Positions 10,915 to 13,191 of a DNA stretch of 13,191 nt are shown one piece after another. The first letter of the stretch is position 1. Every line of letters starts with the position of its first letter. The translations under genes and the position numbers were made by a program. Origin of the DNA: Leucobacter sp. UBA1945 (GTDB taxonomy: Bacteria > Actinomycetota > Actinomycetes > Actinomycetales > Microbacteriaceae); assembly GCA_002336855.1 (NCBI GenBank), contig DDEV01000139.1:1-13191 (forward strand). Reading direction: 5' to 3'. The notes beneath the pieces are model-generated. The model worked only from the letters and a program-made list of their open reading frames with translations. It was not told the origin of the DNA and did no database searches.

Positions 10915-13191
10915 TGGGGTGGCAAAACCCGGAGCGGCCGTGGAACGAGATGGAACGCATTCTCTCTGGTCGCGGGGCTCCCTCAGATTCACCCACCGGC
11001 AAAGCCTCGGCAGAGAGAGCAGCCGCAGAGGAAGCAACAGCGAAGGCGGCAGCTGAGAAGGCGGCAGCGCAGGAGGCAGCGAACGCTACCGAAGACCACC
11101 ACGACCCCGACCGCATACCCTACGCAGAACTGCACACTCACTCCCACTACAGCTTTCTCGATGGCGCCAGCTCGCCCGAAGCGCTCGTGAACGAGGCCGT
11201 GCGTCTCGGCCTCGACGGCATCGCACTCACCGATCACGACGGGTTTCCGGGCGCACCGCGCTTCGCCGAGGCAGCCGCCGAACACCGGAACCTTGCAACC
11301 ATCTATGGGTCCGAACTCTCGCTCGGTCTCGACGTGCCCCAGCTCGGCGTCGCCGACCCTGCCGGCACTCACCTGCTGGTGCTCGCGCAGGGGGTGAGCG
11401 GGTATCACCGGCTCTCATCTGCAATCACCGAAGCGCAACTCGCGGGCATGCAGAAGGGGCGGCCGTTCTACGACCTCGAGACGCTCGCGGCGGCTGCGCA
11501 CGACGAATGGGTCGTGCTCACCGGCTGCCGCAAGGGCGCCGTGCGGCAGGCGCTCGCGGGCGCGTCGAACCGGGCTGACGCCGAACGCGATGCCCGACAC
11601 GAAGTCGACCGACTCACCGGGCTCTTCGGGCGCGATCGCGTCTTCGTCGAGCTCACCGACCATGGCCACCCCGGCGATGACACACGCAACGATCGACTCA
11701 GTGCGCTCGCGGCAGAGGCCAGACTTCCGGTGGTGGCCACAGGTGCCGTGCACGCCGCCACCCTCGAAGACACGCAGCTCGCAGAAGCCATGGCCGCAAT
11801 CCGCTCCCGCCGCAGCCTCACCGAACTCGATCCTTTTCTGCCAGCCTCAGGCGGCGCCCGGCTGCGGTCGGGAGCCGCCATGCTGCGACGTTTCGCTCGC
11901 CACCCCGAGGCGGTCACCCGAACCGCTGCGCTCGCCCGCGAGCTCGCGTTTCCACTCAAGGCAGCCACCCCGAAGCTTCCCAAACTCGATGTGCCCGAGG
12001 GCCACACGCAGATGAGCTGGCTGCGCAAGCTGGTGCACCGCGGCGCTGAGCAACGCTACGGCAGGTGCGATCCCGCGACCACCGAACGCCTCGAACGCGA
12101 GCTGCAGGTAATCGAACAGCAGGACTTTCCGGGCTATTTTCTGGTCGTGCACGACATCGTCAAGTTCGCGCGCGGCAAAGGCATTCTGTGTCAGGGGCGA
12201 GGATCAGCCGCCAACTCTGCGGTGTGCTACGTGCTGGGCATCACCGACGTCGACTCGATCTACTACCGGCTACCGTTCGAGCGCTTTCTCAGCAGCCTGC
12301 GCGAAGAAGAACCGGACATCGACGTCGACTTCGATAGCGACCGCCGTGAGGAGGTGATTCAGTACGTGTATGAGCGCTACGGCAGGCGCAACGCCGCGCA
12401 GGTCGCGAACGTCATCAGTTACCGCCCGAAGAACGCGGTGCGCGACGCAGCGAAGGCGCTCGGTTACGACGCCGAGGCGCAACGCGGCTTCTCAAAGGGT
12501 CTCGAACGTCGCGGCGAAGTGCCCGACGACGACACCTCACCTGTGCCCGCAGAGGTTCGGCAGCTCGCGAACCGGCTGCTGAAAGCTCCCAGGCATCTCG
12601 GCATTCACTCGGGCGGCATGGTGCTCACCGAGCGTCCCGTCGGCGAGGTGTGCCCGATCGAGCACGCACGCATGCCCGGCCGCACCGTGCTGCAGTGGGA
12701 CAAAGACGACTGCGCCGCCATGGGTCTCGTGAAGTTCGACCTGCTCGGCCTCGGCATGCTGAGCGCCCTGCAGTGCACGATCAATCTCGCCAAGCAGGCC
12801 ACCGGCGAGACGTGGACCCTCGCGACCCTGCCGAAAGACGAGAAGGGCGTCTACGACATGCTGTGCCGCGCCGACGCGATCGGGGTGTTTCAGCTCGAGA
12901 GCCGCGCCCAGCTCAACACGCTGCCAAGACTGCGCCCGCGATGCTTCTACGATCTGGTCATCGAGATCGCGCTCATTCGCCCCGGCCCGCTGCAGGGCGG
13001 GGCCGTGCACCCGTACCTGCGGCGGCGCAGCGACGATGAAGACGTCACCTACCCGCACCCCCTGCTCGAACCCGTGCTCGAACGAACCCTCGGCATCCCC
13101 CTCTTTCAAGAACAGCTCATGCAGATGGCGCAGGCCGTCGGAAACTGCACCCCCGAAGACGCCGATCTGCTGCGCCGCGCCATGGGCAAGA
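10914..13191 (+). CDS. dnaE2: Error-prone DNA polymerase DnaE2 (truncated by window edge)
   Basis: The SOS-induced C-family polymerase that carries out mutagenic translesion synthesis with ImuA' and ImuB. 759 codons are present; the C-terminal part lies beyond the right edge. The N-terminal tag MGWQNPERPWNEMERILSGR is the DnaE2-type leader. An unusual Ala/Glu/Lys-rich stretch follows (about 30-60), then the PHP domain from 69 (PYAELHTHSHYSFLDGASSPEAL, LTDHDGFPGAPRF). The polymerase palm has GRGSAANSAVCYVLGIT, the catalytic aspartates Asp468 and Asp470 in EEPDIDVDFDSDRREEVIQYVY, and Asp609 in GLVKFDLLGLGML. HLGIHSGGMV, GVFQLESRAQ, ALIRPGPLQGG and FQEQLMQMAQ follow as usual. All catalytic residues in view are intact. 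The start overlaps the imuB stop by one base. Confidence 0.96.
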   Translation, partial: MGWQNPERPWNEMERILSGRGAPSDSPTGKASAERAAAEEATAKAAAEKAAAQEAANATEDHHDPDRIPYAELHTHSHYSFLDGASSPEALVNEAVRLGLDGIALTDHDGFPGAPRFAEAAAEHRNLATIYGSELSLGLDVPQLGVADPAGTHLLVLAQGVSGYHRLSSAITEAQLAGMQKGRPFYDLETLAAAAHDEWVVLTGCRKGAVRQALAGASNRADAERDARHEVDRLTGLFGRDRVFVELTDHGHPGDDTRNDRLSALAAEARLPVVATGAVHAATLEDTQLAEAMAAIRSRRSLTELDPFLPASGGARLRSGAAMLRRFARHPEAVTRTAALARELAFPLKAATPKLPKLDVPEGHTQMSWLRKLVHRGAEQRYGRCDPATTERLERELQVIEQQDFPGYFLVVHDIVKFARGKGILCQGRGSAANSAVCYVLGITDVDSIYYRLPFERFLSSLREEEPDIDVDFDSDRREEVIQYVYERYGRRNAAQVANVISYRPKNAVRDAAKALGYDAEAQRGFSKGLERRGEVPDDDTSPVPAEVRQLANRLLKAPRHLGIHSGGMVLTERPVGEVCPIEHARMPGRTVLQWDKDDCAAMGLVKFDLLGLGMLSALQCTINLAKQATGETWTLATLPKDEKGVYDMLCRADAIGVFQLESRAQLNTLPRLRPRCFYDLVIEIALIRPGPLQGGAVHPYLRRRSDDEDVTYPHPLLEPVLERTLGIPLFQEQLMQMAQAVGNCTPEDADLLRRAMGK

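Noticed and set aside
1..13191. CRISPR arrays, transposases, prophage genes, toxin-antitoxin pairs, tRNAs
   Set aside because: I looked for regularly spaced repeats, terminal inverted repeats with transposase motifs, small paired ORFs and tRNA cloverleaf hallmarks, and saw none. The only recombinase is the housekeeping Xer protein.

Overview
The window looks like chromosomal DNA of a high-GC actinobacterium. I infer Actinomycetota, probably Microbacteriaceae or a close relative. The reasons are strong G/C bias at third codon positions, leaderless-type promoters with a TANNNT -10 box directly in front of GTG/ATG, an actinobacterial LexA box (TCGAAn4-5GTTCGA type), a DUF2469 gene next to yraN-comM-dprA, and an ImuA'-ImuB-DnaE2 cassette. 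I recognised no insertion sequence, CRISPR array, rRNA or tRNA. The sequence is almost fully coding.

Layout. (1) 1-575, minus strand: N-terminal part of pheS, running off the left edge. (2) 651-3924, plus strand: an extracytoplasmic copper block made of a small His-containing membrane protein of unknown function, a CopC-like membrane-anchored copper-binding protein, a PCu(A)C-type lipoprotein copper chaperone, and a Tat-exported DyP haem peroxidase. The last three genes overlap. A nested hairpin whose right arm contains the copC ribosome-binding region lies just before copC. (3) 3944-8246, minus strand: yraN-comM-dprA-xerC, a tightly coupled DNA-processing operon (joined by 4-base overlaps, then a Shine-Dalgarno sitting on the dprA stop codon). 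Upstream of it, on the same strand and behind an AT-rich spacer, is the DUF2469 gene with its own leaderless promoter. (4) 8783-13191, plus strand: an SOS mutagenesis operon imuA'-imuB-dnaE2, running off the right edge. It is preceded by a perfect TTGACA -35 and a LexA box embedded in a 9-bp-arm palindrome directly in front of the imuA' start codon.

How the genes work together. The copper block probably captures copper outside the membrane (CopC), passes it on (PCuAC) for insertion into an extracytoplasmic cupro-enzyme, and handles peroxide (DyP). This pairing is known from Streptomyces copper trafficking. The minus-strand block combines the RecA loader DprA, the branch-migration helicase ComM, the nuclease-fold YraN and a Xer recombinase. 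The plus-strand SOS cassette makes the translesion mutasome, in which catalytically inactive ImuB bridges the beta clamp to the DnaE2 polymerase with ImuA' as partner.

Most unusual points: ImuB appears to lack roughly 60-70 N-terminal residues covering the fingers region usually kept even in inactive ImuB. DnaE2 carries an Ala/Glu/Lys-rich insert between its N-terminal tag and its PHP domain. The copC leader can fold so as to occlude its ribosome-binding site. dprA carries a 12-bp in-frame repeat. I found no gene system here that I would call wholly new.
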